From Bacteriovorax stolpii (GTDB lineage: Bacteria > Bdellovibrionota > Bacteriovoracia > Bacteriovoracales > Bacteriovoracaceae), in NCBI GenBank assembly GCA_945883845.1, contig CAMCYI010000007.1, forward strand, positions 88,754 to 152,753: 64,000 nucleotides of DNA. The letters run 5' to 3'. This document shows, piece by piece, positions 1-7,388 of this stretch (position 1 is the stretch's first letter; the number at the start of each line of letters is the position of its first letter). The position numbers were made by a program, and so were the translations under genes. The notes under the pieces were generated by a model, which saw only the letters and a list, made by a program, of their open reading frames with translations, did no database searches and was not told the origin of the DNA.

Positions 1-1
1 C

Positions 2-619
2 GTCGAAGTGGTTAACCAGAAAAAATGGCAGAACGGACTCAAGAATACGCAGTTCACCGGTGCACTCTCAACGAATAATGGCGTCATCGAAACTCTCGCT
101 GTTTCTCTTCCTAACGGCGAAGGTGTATCAGTTTCTTTCGCTGACATGAACGGCAACGTTTTCGAGTATGATTTTAATGGTGAGCTCTATAGCGGAATGA
201 TGTACCAGGTAGATACGAATTCATACATGGTGACTCTTACAAACGGTCCACTTGAAGGGACTCGGATGAAGTTCGACGGTGCCCCAAGCCTGGAACAACA
301 ACAGGCCAATGAACATACAGTTGCAGAGAGCGAACAAAAAGATGACCGCGTTTTTGGTAACGACGGAAGTGATATAGCTAAGCCTGCAGCAGTTGAAGAA
401 CAAGTGGCCATGGCGGCACCTGCCCAGAACGTTCAGGAAGCCTACGATCGCGATCTTCAGATCCAGCAGGGAATGCAGCCGAATGAGCAGCAAATGATGA
501 ATGGAGAAACGATGCAGGCCCAGGAACAAACACCTGGATTCTACGATCAGTTCCAGCAGCAGAATGCTGAGCAGGCACAGTCAGGGCCTGTGAACGGTGA
601 AGTTGCTTTTCAGGGATAA
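2..619 (+). CDS. C-terminal part of an unrecognised protein, cut by window edge
   Basis: The frame is open from the first bases of the window. The first possible start, GTG at base 8, has no visible ribosome binding site, so the gene most likely begins outside. About 205 residues are visible. The first ~90 look like mixed beta-strand sequence rich in Gly and Asn. The last ~110 are low complexity, rich in Gln, Met and Glu (EQQQ, NEQQMMN, QFQQQN), and probably disordered. No signal peptide, membrane segment or family signature is seen. It converges on the acyltransferase gene with only 8 bases between. Function unknown. Confidence 0.6.
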   Translation, partial: VEVVNQKKWQNGLKNTQFTGALSTNNGVIETLAVSLPNGEGVSVSFADMNGNVFEYDFNGELYSGMMYQVDTNSYMVTLTNGPLEGTRMKFDGAPSLEQQQANEHTVAESEQKDDRVFGNDGSDIAKPAAVEEQVAMAAPAQNVQEAYDRDLQIQQGMQPNEQQMMNGETMQAQEQTPGFYDQFQQQNAEQAQSGPVNGEVAFQG

Positions 620-627
620 ATCGAAGG

Positions 628-1242
628 CTAAAATTTGAGCTTGCTCATTTTTTGTTCAAGCTCGTCAGTACTATAAAACGCAATCTTGCCCAAATATAAA
701 TCAATTCTTGTAAACGGCAGAGGCAGTGAGCCTTTGTTCCAGCTTTTTTTAAACACGTATTTCCATTTAGGTTTTGCTATCACAGGAATGATCGGTCTTT
801 TTGCTTTTTGTGAAAGGGCCGTAATGCCTTCTTTAACTTTGTAGATCGGCCCTCTTGGACCATCTACGGCAATTGTCATCTTGTGACCTTCTGAAACTTT
901 TTTCATGCCGGCCAATAAACCTGCAACAGCTCCCCGGTGAGAAGATCCTCGCACTGTCTGATATCCCATGTGCTCCACAGCACTGGCGAGAATTTCTCCG
1001 TCCTTAGACTGAGAAATGAGAATGCAAATATTATGTTCAGAAAAATAGGGAAGACAACTCAGGTCATCCTGATGGTAGCAGGCATAGATCAGGCTCTTCT
1101 CGTGCGGTTCTTTGGTCGCAAGATCAGAAAAGAAATATCGTCGGTCCGATTCATCTTCAAAATTAAGATGATATCGATAAGTGGAGGCGTAAATCTTGTA
1201 AAGAAAGCCGGCCATAAGGCCGGCTATTTTCTGCGGAAGCAA
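628..1242 (-). CDS. DUF374-family lysophospholipid acyltransferase-like protein
   Basis: Resembles the DUF374 branch of the LPLAT acyltransferase superfamily, which transfers fatty acyl groups in membrane lipid or lipid A metabolism. Visible motifs are a His in the YACYHQDD segment (about residue 57, the expected catalytic position), SQSKDGEI (77-84), RGSSHRG (98-104) and DGPRGP (127-132). About 204 residues is normal for the family. The start is uncertain. TTG at 1242 lies 4 bases after the etfA stop with AGGA about 10 bases upstream. An in-frame ATG at 1215 sits in the loop of a strong hairpin (1206-1225) that looks like the etfA terminator. The exact acceptor lipid cannot be read. Confidence 0.75.
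   Translation of the reverse strand: MLPQKIAGLMAGFLYKIYASTYRYHLNFEDESDRRYFFSDLATKEPHEKSLIYACYHQDDLSCLPYFSEHNICILISQSKDGEILASAVEHMGYQTVRGSSHRGAVAGLLAGMKKVSEGHKMTIAVDGPRGPIYKVKEGITALSQKAKRPIIPVIAKPKWKYVFKKSWNKGSLPLPFTRIDLYLGKIAFYSTDELEQKMSKLKF
1206..1225 (-). terminator. Rho-independent terminator of the etf operon, inside the next gene's 5' end
   Basis: On the minus strand an 8-bp perfect stem (AGCCGGCC/GGCCGGCT) with a 4-base loop is followed by TTCTTT, 22 bases downstream of the etfA stop codon. It overlaps codons ~6-13 of the DUF374 gene if that gene starts at TTG 1242. It may act as an attenuator between etfA and the acyltransferase. Confidence 0.55.
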
Positions 1243-1246
1243 AGAT

Positions 1247-2209
1247 TTATTTTCCTAAAAGCTTTTTGAACTCTTCAGTAAGGATAGGAACAATCTGAAA
1301 GAGATCACCCACAATTCCGTAATCGGCTTTTGTGAAAATCGGAGCATCAGGATCAGAGTTGATCGCAACGATCACTTTAGAAGTTCTCATACCAGCAAGA
1401 TGCTGAATAGCTCCTGAGATCCCACAAGCAATGTAGAGAGAAGGAGAAACAGTTTTACCTGTTTGACCAACCTGCATAGCATGTGGAGCGAAACCAGAAT
1501 CTACAGCGGCACGTGATGCGCCAACCGTTGCACCGATGACATCAGCAAGCTCATTGAGGATTTTAAAATTTTCCGCATTCTTCATCGCGCGGCCACCGGA
1601 AACAATAATGTTTGCTTCAGTGAGATCGACTTTCGTAGAAGCGGCCTTGATAATTTCCTTGATCTGAGCGCGGATTTCTCCGGCGTTGGCAGCTGCATCA
1701 GCTGCAGTTCCAGCACCAGCTGTCGGACTTGGGTTCATACCCAGTGCGTTTGGTCTTGTTGTAATGAAGTGTGGCTTCGGCCCTGTGATCTCAACTTTTG
1801 CGAGACACTTACCAGCGAAGAACGGACGAGTTCCCGCGAATGTTCCACCATCCATTGTGAAGTTAGTCACATCCGATGCGAGACCCGCTTGGAATTTAGT
1901 CGCAAGTCTTGGGAAGAGATCTTTACCCATGGAAGTTGCACCAGCGAAGACATAATCATAACTCTTAGACTTGATAAACTCAGCAAGAGCATTCGAATAG
2001 CCTTCTGGAGAGTATTTATCGAGGTTCGAACCTTTGAGCTTATGAACGTTCTGAGCGCCATACTTGGCGAGCTCAGCAACCTGGTCAGCAGCGATATCGC
2101 CGATAACTGCTACATCAGCTGTATTACCAGTGAGCTTTCCAAGGATTTCAAGAGTGACAGGCTTAACTTTGCCATCATGAAGTTCAGTGAATACTAATAC
2201 GTTAGCCAT
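1247..2209 (-). CDS. etfA: Electron transfer flavoprotein alpha subunit
   Basis: EtfA binds FAD and with EtfB takes electrons from acyl-CoA dehydrogenases to pass to the quinone pool through ETF-QO. The 320 residues match the usual length. The C-terminal FAD domain is clear: SRAAVDSGFAPHAMQVGQTG, then SPSLYIACGISGAIQHLAGM, then INSDPDAPIF and the closing ADYGIVGDLFQIVP. The ATG at 2209 is preceded by GGAAG. It follows etfB by 16 bases and the acyl-CoA dehydrogenase, so the three genes form one fatty-acid or branched-chain acyl-CoA oxidation operon. An Ala-rich linker separates the N-terminal domain from the FAD domain. Confidence 0.97.
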   Translation of the reverse strand: MANVLVFTELHDGKVKPVTLEILGKLTGNTADVAVIGDIAADQVAELAKYGAQNVHKLKGSNLDKYSPEGYSNALAEFIKSKSYDYVFAGATSMGKDLFPRLATKFQAGLASDVTNFTMDGGTFAGTRPFFAGKCLAKVEITGPKPHFITTRPNALGMNPSPTAGAGTAADAAANAGEIRAQIKEIIKAASTKVDLTEANIIVSGGRAMKNAENFKILNELADVIGATVGASRAAVDSGFAPHAMQVGQTGKTVSPSLYIACGISGAIQHLAGMRTSKVIVAINSDPDAPIFTKADYGIVGDLFQIVPILTEEFKKLLGK

Positions 2210-2225
2210 AAAATACTTCCTTTAA

Positions 2226-3014
2226 TTAGATAATTTTTGCTTCAGTACGAAGCAGTCCAACAACCTGAGCAACAACATCTTTTTGTTTTGCTGCATCGGT
2301 AGCATCAAACTTTTTTCCGGCCGGTTTTTCAGGCGGAAGTTTGAATCCAGAATACTTCACGCGACGGTCAGCATCTGATACACCAACGTCAGCAAGTGAA
2401 TGCTGGGCCATTGGTTTTTTCTTTGCTTTCATGATTCCTGGAAGAGAAGCATATCTTGGTGTGTTTAGTCCTTTATTGGTAGCGAGGACACATGGGCCGT
2501 TGATTTCATAAACTTCAAGAGCTCCGCCTTCAACTTCTCGCTTAACTTTTAGAGTTGTACCCGCAAGTTCGAATCCGACGATCACAGACACGCCCGGCAT
2601 ATTCATCATTTCAGCGAGGATCTGAGGAACCTGGAGAGCATCATCATCAATCGCTTGTTTACCGGCCAGAACCAGGTCTGGTTTTTTGCCGGTTTTATCA
2701 ATTGCACCTTTAATTGCTTTTGCAATTGAATAAGAATCAAGGTTATCACCAGCTTCAACCAGGATGGCATCATCTGCACCCATGGCCATTGCTGTACGAA
2801 GGGCTTCAGTATCTTTTACCGAGCCCACGCGAACAACCGTGATATTTGCAGCTGCATTTGCTTGTTTAACAAGAAGTGCTTGTTCAACAGCAAATTCATC
2901 ATAAGGATTCATGATCCACTTGATCGAAGATGTTTCAATGAAACTGCCATCACTAGTCGGTGTGATTTTCGTTTCTGTGTCGGGGACTTGCTTCACGCAC
3001 ACGAAAATATTCAT
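2226..3014 (-). CDS. etfB: Electron transfer flavoprotein beta subunit
   Basis: EtfB pairs with EtfA and holds the AMP of the heterodimer. The 262 residues include the N-terminal MNIFVCVKQVPDTETKI, then MNPYDEFAVEQAL, and the AGKQAIDDDALQVPQILAE recognition segment that precedes the dehydrogenase-binding loop. The ATG at 3014 has AAGGAG 6 bases upstream. It lies between the acyl-CoA dehydrogenase (22 bases upstream) and etfA (16 bases downstream), which supports co-transcription and function with that dehydrogenase. Confidence 0.97.
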   Translation of the reverse strand: MNIFVCVKQVPDTETKITPTSDGSFIETSSIKWIMNPYDEFAVEQALLVKQANAAANITVVRVGSVKDTEALRTAMAMGADDAILVEAGDNLDSYSIAKAIKGAIDKTGKKPDLVLAGKQAIDDDALQVPQILAEMMNMPGVSVIVGFELAGTTLKVKREVEGGALEVYEINGPCVLATNKGLNTPRYASLPGIMKAKKKPMAQHSLADVGVSDADRRVKYSGFKLPPEKPAGKKFDATDAAKQKDVVAQVVGLLRTEAKII

Positions 3015-3036
3015 AGGTTCTCCTTGAACTAATTTA

Positions 3037-4173
3037 TTATTTTAATAATTCCCGGGCCATCACCAGACGCTGGATCTGAGAAGTCCCTTCGTAAATTTGT
3101 ATCAGTTTAGCGTCTCTCATCAATTTTTCTACAGGGTATTCCTTGCTGTAGCCATAACCGCCATAGATCTGGACTGCGTCAGTAGTTATTTGCATACATG
3201 AATCTGCTGCTAATGCTTTGGCATAAGATGCGATTTCAGTATTTTTCTCCCCCTTGTCACAGAGGCTGGCCGCTTTGTGCACGAGAAGCCGTGATGCTTC
3301 AATCTTCATTCCCATTTCGGCGATCATGAATTGAACGGCCTGGTGTTTGGCGATTGGTACTCCAAATTGAATTCTTTCTTTGGCATATTGAATTGAAAGT
3401 TCCATCGCTCTCTGAGCTCCGCCAACGGCAGAAGAAGCTACCAGCGGTCTCGAATGATCAAGGGTTGCCATCGCAATTCCCCATCCTTCACCCGGTTTCC
3501 CAAGCATGTTTTCTTTGGGAACTTTTACATTTGAAAAAGTAACTGCACGTGTATCTGAAGCACGGTGTCCCATCTTGTCTTCTTTCTTTCCAATGACCAC
3601 ACCTGGTGATTTGGGATCGACAACAAGAGCAGAAATACCTTTGTGCTTGAGGTTTACATCAATCGTTCCGTAGACCACAAAGAGATCCGCAAAACCTGCA
3701 TTGGTAATCCACATCTTCTCGCCACTTACGACCCAGTGATCGCCGCCATCCTTGAAAGATGTTTTGATTCCACCAGCGTCCGAGCCATTTCCTGGTTCAG
3801 TCAGGCAGAATGAAGCGATTTGGAATTGTTCAGTGAAAGGAGTAAGAAATCTTTTTTTCTGTTCATCATTTCCTCCGATAACAATCGGAAGAAGTGCGAG
3901 ATCGTTGGCCATGAAAGCTGTGTTCATACCCATGCACCCATAGGCCAGGGCTTCGCAAATGATAACGCCATCAAGAGCTGAAAATCCAGTGCCACCGTAC
4001 TCCGTTGGAATGCAGGTATTGATCAGGCCAAGTTCCCACGCTTTCTTAAAAATATCAGAAGGAAATTTGCCGGACTCATCATGTTCCTGGGCATGCGGAA
4101 TCATTTCGTTACGCGCGAACTTTAGTGCAAGTTCTTTGATCTCACGTTGCTCGGGAGTAAGAGAAAAATCCAT
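3037..4173 (-). CDS. Acyl-CoA dehydrogenase
   Basis: FAD enzyme that introduces the alpha-beta double bond into an acyl-CoA and gives the electrons to ETF, encoded immediately downstream. The 378 residues have the family's usual length and architecture: an N-terminal helical domain (MDFSLTPEQREIKELA), a middle beta domain with FCLTEPGNGSDAGG, and a C-terminal helical domain with QIYGGYGYSKEYPVEKLMRD and IYEGTSQIQRLVMAR. The Glu in YEGTS is the expected catalytic base of short- and medium-chain members. A GGAAGGAA ribosome site precedes the ATG. The exact chain length is not readable. IcmF elsewhere in the window makes branched or short-chain substrates plausible (inference). Confidence 0.95.
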   Translation of the reverse strand: MDFSLTPEQREIKELALKFARNEMIPHAQEHDESGKFPSDIFKKAWELGLINTCIPTEYGGTGFSALDGVIICEALAYGCMGMNTAFMANDLALLPIVIGGNDEQKKRFLTPFTEQFQIASFCLTEPGNGSDAGGIKTSFKDGGDHWVVSGEKMWITNAGFADLFVVYGTIDVNLKHKGISALVVDPKSPGVVIGKKEDKMGHRASDTRAVTFSNVKVPKENMLGKPGEGWGIAMATLDHSRPLVASSAVGGAQRAMELSIQYAKERIQFGVPIAKHQAVQFMIAEMGMKIEASRLLVHKAASLCDKGEKNTEIASYAKALAADSCMQITTDAVQIYGGYGYSKEYPVEKLMRDAKLIQIYEGTSQIQRLVMARELLK

Positions 4174-4195
4174 TTCCTTCCTAAGCTAGATTGCT

Positions 4196-4654
4196 CTAGA
4201 CGGGGGTAGCTTCTACAGTAAATGACTCTGGGATTGTAAAACATTTTTCGATGGTTTGAAAGAACGGTAATTCGCTTAAAGGACGTATGACAAAACTTCT
4301 TTCTGCCCAGCGTGGATGAGGAATAATCAGCGTGTCAGTCTGGATAGAATTCATTCCCCAAAAAATAATATCGAGATCAATAATACGCGGGCCGCGCAGG
4401 ACATCACGCGTTCGTCCCATTTCTTTTTCAATTTCCAATAAAAGTTTCATCACTTCATGTGGTGATGACGCAGGAATTTTGAATTCCAGAACCTGATTAA
4501 AAAAGTCGGGTTGGCTTTCGTAATCCACTGCCTTCGATCGATAGACCCTGCTCGAGGCGATGAGCTCAAAATGATGAGAAAGTTTGTTTTGTGCAGCAAG
4601 GAGATGTTGAACTGGGTGACCTATGTTGGAGCCGGTAGCTAAGATGAGAGACAT
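4196..4654 (-). CDS. folK: 2-amino-4-hydroxy-6-hydroxymethyldihydropteridine pyrophosphokinase
   Basis: HPPK transfers pyrophosphate from ATP to the pterin alcohol in folate synthesis. The 152 residues include the N-terminal LATGSNIGHPVQHLLAA, the substrate-binding region ending NQVLEFK and the signature RGPRIIDLDIIFWG, followed by IPHPRWAERSFVIRPLSEL. Its ATG overlaps the stop codon of the small lipoprotein gene by one base, so translation is probably coupled. The acyl-CoA dehydrogenase follows after 22 bases; that linkage is probably operon convenience rather than shared pathway. Confidence 0.95.
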   Translation of the reverse strand: MSLILATGSNIGHPVQHLLAAQNKLSHHFELIASSRVYRSKAVDYESQPDFFNQVLEFKIPASSPHEVMKLLLEIEKEMGRTRDVLRGPRIIDLDIIFWGMNSIQTDTLIIPHPRWAERSFVIRPLSELPFFQTIEKCFTIPESFTVEATPV

Positions 4655-4818
4655 TATCTGGTCTTTTTTACGTCATCAACATCATGATTCGTTTTTATGT
4701 CCGGATAATTTTCCATAAGTGATGGCATGACTGTGTCTTTTGGAGGCGAAGGATCGCCTTTCACTCCGCATGCACTCAGACAAAAGAAAATGAGGATAAG
4801 AAAAAATCTAGAATTCAA
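4654..4818 (-). CDS. Small LptM-like lipoprotein
   Basis: From the TTG at 4818 this encodes a 54-residue lipoprotein: MNSRFF, a hydrophobic stretch, lipobox LSAC, then CGVKGDPSPP. The Cys-Gly-x-Lys-Gly followed by a Pro-rich segment resembles the LptM/YifL family, small lipoproteins that help assemble the LPS translocon LptDE. TTG 4818 is chosen because AGGA lies 7 bases upstream and it gives a compact signal peptide. GTG 4833 and TTG 4851 also exist but overlap the upstream gene more. It overlaps the end of the outer-membrane protein gene by 11 bases. The LptM assignment rests on a short motif. Confidence 0.65.
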   Translation of the reverse strand: MNSRFFLILIFFCLSACGVKGDPSPPKDTVMPSLMENYPDIKTNHDVDDVKKTR

Positions 4819-5800
4819 TTGAGAATCCTGCACCCAACATATCTGTTCCAAGATCGGCCCTTACGAACCAACCAGGTACGAGACGACGGAGAACTGTAAC
4901 ACCGACAATTGGTCCACTTTTCTTGAGATCTTCAACAGCATTTTTTTCTTCGGCCAATACTCTTCTATTATTGTTTCCATCTCCTGGTTTACCGGCGTCA
5001 GGACTGACTGAAGTCTTGTTCTGATAACCAATGTACGGCATGAAAAAAGTATAAAGTGGGCCTCTGATATTATATTTGATTCTGGCGACGTAATGATTCA
5101 CGAGAGTTTCCAGGCCGTCATTAGGATAACTATTAAAGAGGGCACGGCCGTAAATACCTTCCGCAAAAAAGTTATCAGCAAACTGATATGCCCATGACAA
5201 ACCGAATTCAGTGGCACGAGTTGTTCCGCCACGGGAAGGAATCTCATCGGCGTTCACAAATGATCCAAAGAGACCCACGATATTATCGGGCTTGATGTGA
5301 CGATTTTTGTTTTCATCGAACTCACCGATCTCGTCTTCAACAATTACGTCACCAGTGAAAAGATCCTCTTCGTTTTTAATTTGGGTAGGTCCGGTGTCGG
5401 TTTTAGATTCAACAATTTTTCCAAAGGCCGAGTCATCTCCGCGAATAATCTGGACATCCTGGTTCCGGCGAAGTTTTCCCCATTGTTGGAGGGAATAAAT
5501 TTTGAGAATTTTAATTCCCGTCTGGCCCTGATGATTTTTTGCAACGACTGCACGAGCTGCGAGTTGGTTCTTGAGAGCGATAGAAACAAAATCACCCACA
5601 CTCAGCTTTTGATTATTATTGGTGAGAATAAAGATCTTTTTCGACTGAGAAATAATTTTTATTGTCTCGGTAAAAACGTTTTCTGAGGGGGTGCTGGCCG
5701 CGGTCGCGACGTTGGCATCCTCGACTAACGATTGGCAGTAAGCCGAAGTTAGAAAGATTCCCGAGCAGAAATAAACAATAATTAGAGCTAATTTTCTCAT
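4808..5800 (-). CDS. Probable outer-membrane protein, family not recognised
   Basis: A signal peptide is clear (MRKLALIIVYFCSGIFLTSA, cleavage near residue 20-22). Residues ~45-120 form a compact domain with a repeated 'do something at this level' beta pattern (SVGDFVSIALKNQ), somewhat like SH3-type modules. From ~165 the sequence alternates aromatic and polar residues as in a transmembrane beta barrel and ends in Phe (GAGFSIEF), the usual BAM-recognised C-terminus. It heads the minus-strand run that continues with the small lipoprotein and folK. No enzymatic motif is seen. Role unknown; a porin-like or surface structural protein is possible. Confidence 0.7.
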   Translation of the reverse strand: MRKLALIIVYFCSGIFLTSAYCQSLVEDANVATAASTPSENVFTETIKIISQSKKIFILTNNNQKLSVGDFVSIALKNQLAARAVVAKNHQGQTGIKILKIYSLQQWGKLRRNQDVQIIRGDDSAFGKIVESKTDTGPTQIKNEEDLFTGDVIVEDEIGEFDENKNRHIKPDNIVGLFGSFVNADEIPSRGGTTRATEFGLSWAYQFADNFFAEGIYGRALFNSYPNDGLETLVNHYVARIKYNIRGPLYTFFMPYIGYQNKTSVSPDAGKPGDGNNNRRVLAEEKNAVEDLKKSGPIVGVTVLRRLVPGWFVRADLGTDMLGAGFSIEF

Positions 5801-5930
5801 GTTCTCTTTTATTCTAGGGAATTAACGCATGAACGTAAATGCCTGACCAAAATTTGTGTTTGATCAATTGAGTCAAGCTTTCATGAACCATTCGTTATAC
5901 GTTTTTTGAATGCAAATCGAGGAGAATTCA

Positions 5931-6605
5931 ATGTCGGAACTGGCGTATACCCGCTTGGCGAGTACACCAAATCCCATGTTCGTGGTTGTGGCCGGAAACA
6001 TCGGAAGTGGCAAAACCACACTCACTAAAAAACTATCCGAAAGGCTGGGGTGGAAACCTCATTTCGAGTCAGTTCAGGATAATCCTTATCTGGCAGATTT
6101 CTACGCGGACATGTCCCGCTGGGCGTTTCCGCTTCAGGTTTATTTCCTGAACCACCGTTTCAACGCCCACAAACAAATTGAATCTTCGGCCGGAAGTTGC
6201 ATCCAGGATCGCTCGATTTACGAAGATGCTAATATCTTTGCCCGCTCTCTCGCTGAGCAAGGCAAGCTTGATGAGCGTGACTACGCAAACTACCGCCAGC
6301 TCTTTGAGTCGATGATTCAATACCTGAGTCCTCCAACTTTGATGATTTTCCTTCGCCGTTCAGTTCCTAAGCTTCAGGAAAGAATAAAGCAGCGTGGTCG
6401 CGACTACGAACAGGCCATTCCTGTTGAATATCTCACCAGTCTAAATGAGTATTACGACGACTGGTACTCCCGCTATAATCTTGGAAAATCACTCGTCGTC
6501 GATACGGATGAACTCGATTTCCTTGATAACGAGGAACATTTTGATCGTCTGGTTAAAAGAATCGTCGATTCAATTGACCAAAAAGATATGTTTTTTTATT
6601 TCTAA
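5931..6605 (+). CDS. Deoxynucleoside kinase family protein
   Basis: Salvage enzyme that phosphorylates deoxynucleosides with a nucleoside triphosphate. The P-loop GNIGSGKTTL is near residues 21-30, followed by a Glu-containing segment (HFESVQDNPYLADFY) and the DRS motif in CIQDRSIYEDANIFA, all typical of the deoxycytidine/deoxyguanosine kinase family. RRSVPKLQERIKQRGRDYE is the usual lid region. Start ATG 5931 is chosen because GAGGAG lies 6 bases upstream; an ATG at 5910 lies before that site. The product is 224 residues, normal for the family. It is divergent from the outer-membrane protein gene. A salvage kinase fits an organism that takes up nucleosides from other cells (inference). Confidence 0.92.
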   Translation: MSELAYTRLASTPNPMFVVVAGNIGSGKTTLTKKLSERLGWKPHFESVQDNPYLADFYADMSRWAFPLQVYFLNHRFNAHKQIESSAGSCIQDRSIYEDANIFARSLAEQGKLDERDYANYRQLFESMIQYLSPPTLMIFLRRSVPKLQERIKQRGRDYEQAIPVEYLTSLNEYYDDWYSRYNLGKSLVVDTDELDFLDNEEHFDRLVKRIVDSIDQKDMFFYF

Positions 6606-6640
6606 GCACTTAGCAAATTTTTCCACCCTGTTCTGAATCT

Positions 6641-6661
6641 ATAAGTATAATAAACTTATAA
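6641..6661 (+). promoter_or_regulatory. AT-rich inverted repeat with a -10-like box before the LysM gene
   Basis: TATAAGT and ACTTATA form a 7-bp inverted repeat around a 7-base spacer, overlapping a perfect TATAAT (6646-6651). No convincing -35 box is present. It could be a promoter with an operator over the -10 element for the LysM lipoprotein gene 30 bases downstream. Confidence 0.35.
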
Positions 6662-6691
6662 GATATCGAGTCATATTCAGGGAGTGAATAA

Positions 6692-7369
6692 ATGAAACTT
6701 ATACCATGGATGGTAATTTTAGGACTGAGCATGTTTTCTTGCTCTGGATCTAAATCCGCCAAAAAAGTAAACGAAGAAACCCCACAAATTGAATTATCAG
6801 AAACTGACGAGTTCATTGAAACGCCGACAGAAGAACCTGTAGAGACAGCTGCAGCTGTTGCTCCTACGGAAGAAACAGTTGATGGTGCAGACACTGCGGA
6901 TACTGCTGAAGAGCCGATCGTGAGTGAAGTTGTTGCTGAAGATCACGTCGAAGCTGTTAATGAAGTCGGTGTTGGCACCTCTGGTGGTGCAACGATGCAA
7001 TACACTGTGAAGAAAAATGAAACGCTGATGCTTATCGCTTTTAAAATCTACGGTGATTACGCAAAATGGAAAAAACTCGCCAATCAGAATACGTCTAAGC
7101 TCAAAGGCACCATGACTGTACGTGAAGGTATGGTTCTTGATTACGTATCTCCTGCGCAGGAATTTACATGGAATCCGCAAGGCCTTCCATATCTCATTCG
7201 TACCGGCGATACATTGGGTCTCATTTCAAAGACTGTTTATACAACACCTAAGAAATGGAAACTCATCTGGGAAAATAACCGCCCACTTATCAAGGATCCT
7301 AATAAGATTTTTGCGGGCTTCACTCTCTATTACCTAGAAAACGGTCGTGAAGTCGCATCTGGTATTTAA
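6692..7369 (+). CDS. Lipoprotein with two LysM-like domains
   Basis: The N-terminus is a lipoprotein signal ending at Cys17 (LSMFSC). Residues ~20-100 are an acidic, Ala/Thr/Glu-rich linker. Two LysM-type modules follow: ~103-153 (MQYTVKKNETLMLIAFKIYG) and ~165-216 (PYLIRTGDTLGLISKTVY), both with the expected start, GDTL-like turn and Asn-rich second helix. LysM modules bind peptidoglycan glycan chains, so the protein probably tethers the outer membrane to the wall. No catalytic domain is attached. It precedes the M48-like lipoprotein, and a terminator-like hairpin lies between or within their junction. Confidence 0.85.
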   Translation: MKLIPWMVILGLSMFSCSGSKSAKKVNEETPQIELSETDEFIETPTEEPVETAAAVAPTEETVDGADTADTAEEPIVSEVVAEDHVEAVNEVGVGTSGGATMQYTVKKNETLMLIAFKIYGDYAKWKKLANQNTSKLKGTMTVREGMVLDYVSPAQEFTWNPQGLPYLIRTGDTLGLISKTVYTTPKKWKLIWENNRPLIKDPNKIFAGFTLYYLENGREVASGI

Positions 7370-7388
7370 ACCCTCCTTATTCCTGAAA

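Noticed and set aside
2099..2106. Perfect GCCGATAA on the plus strand
   Set aside because: It lies inside etfA coding sequence with no matching -35 box.
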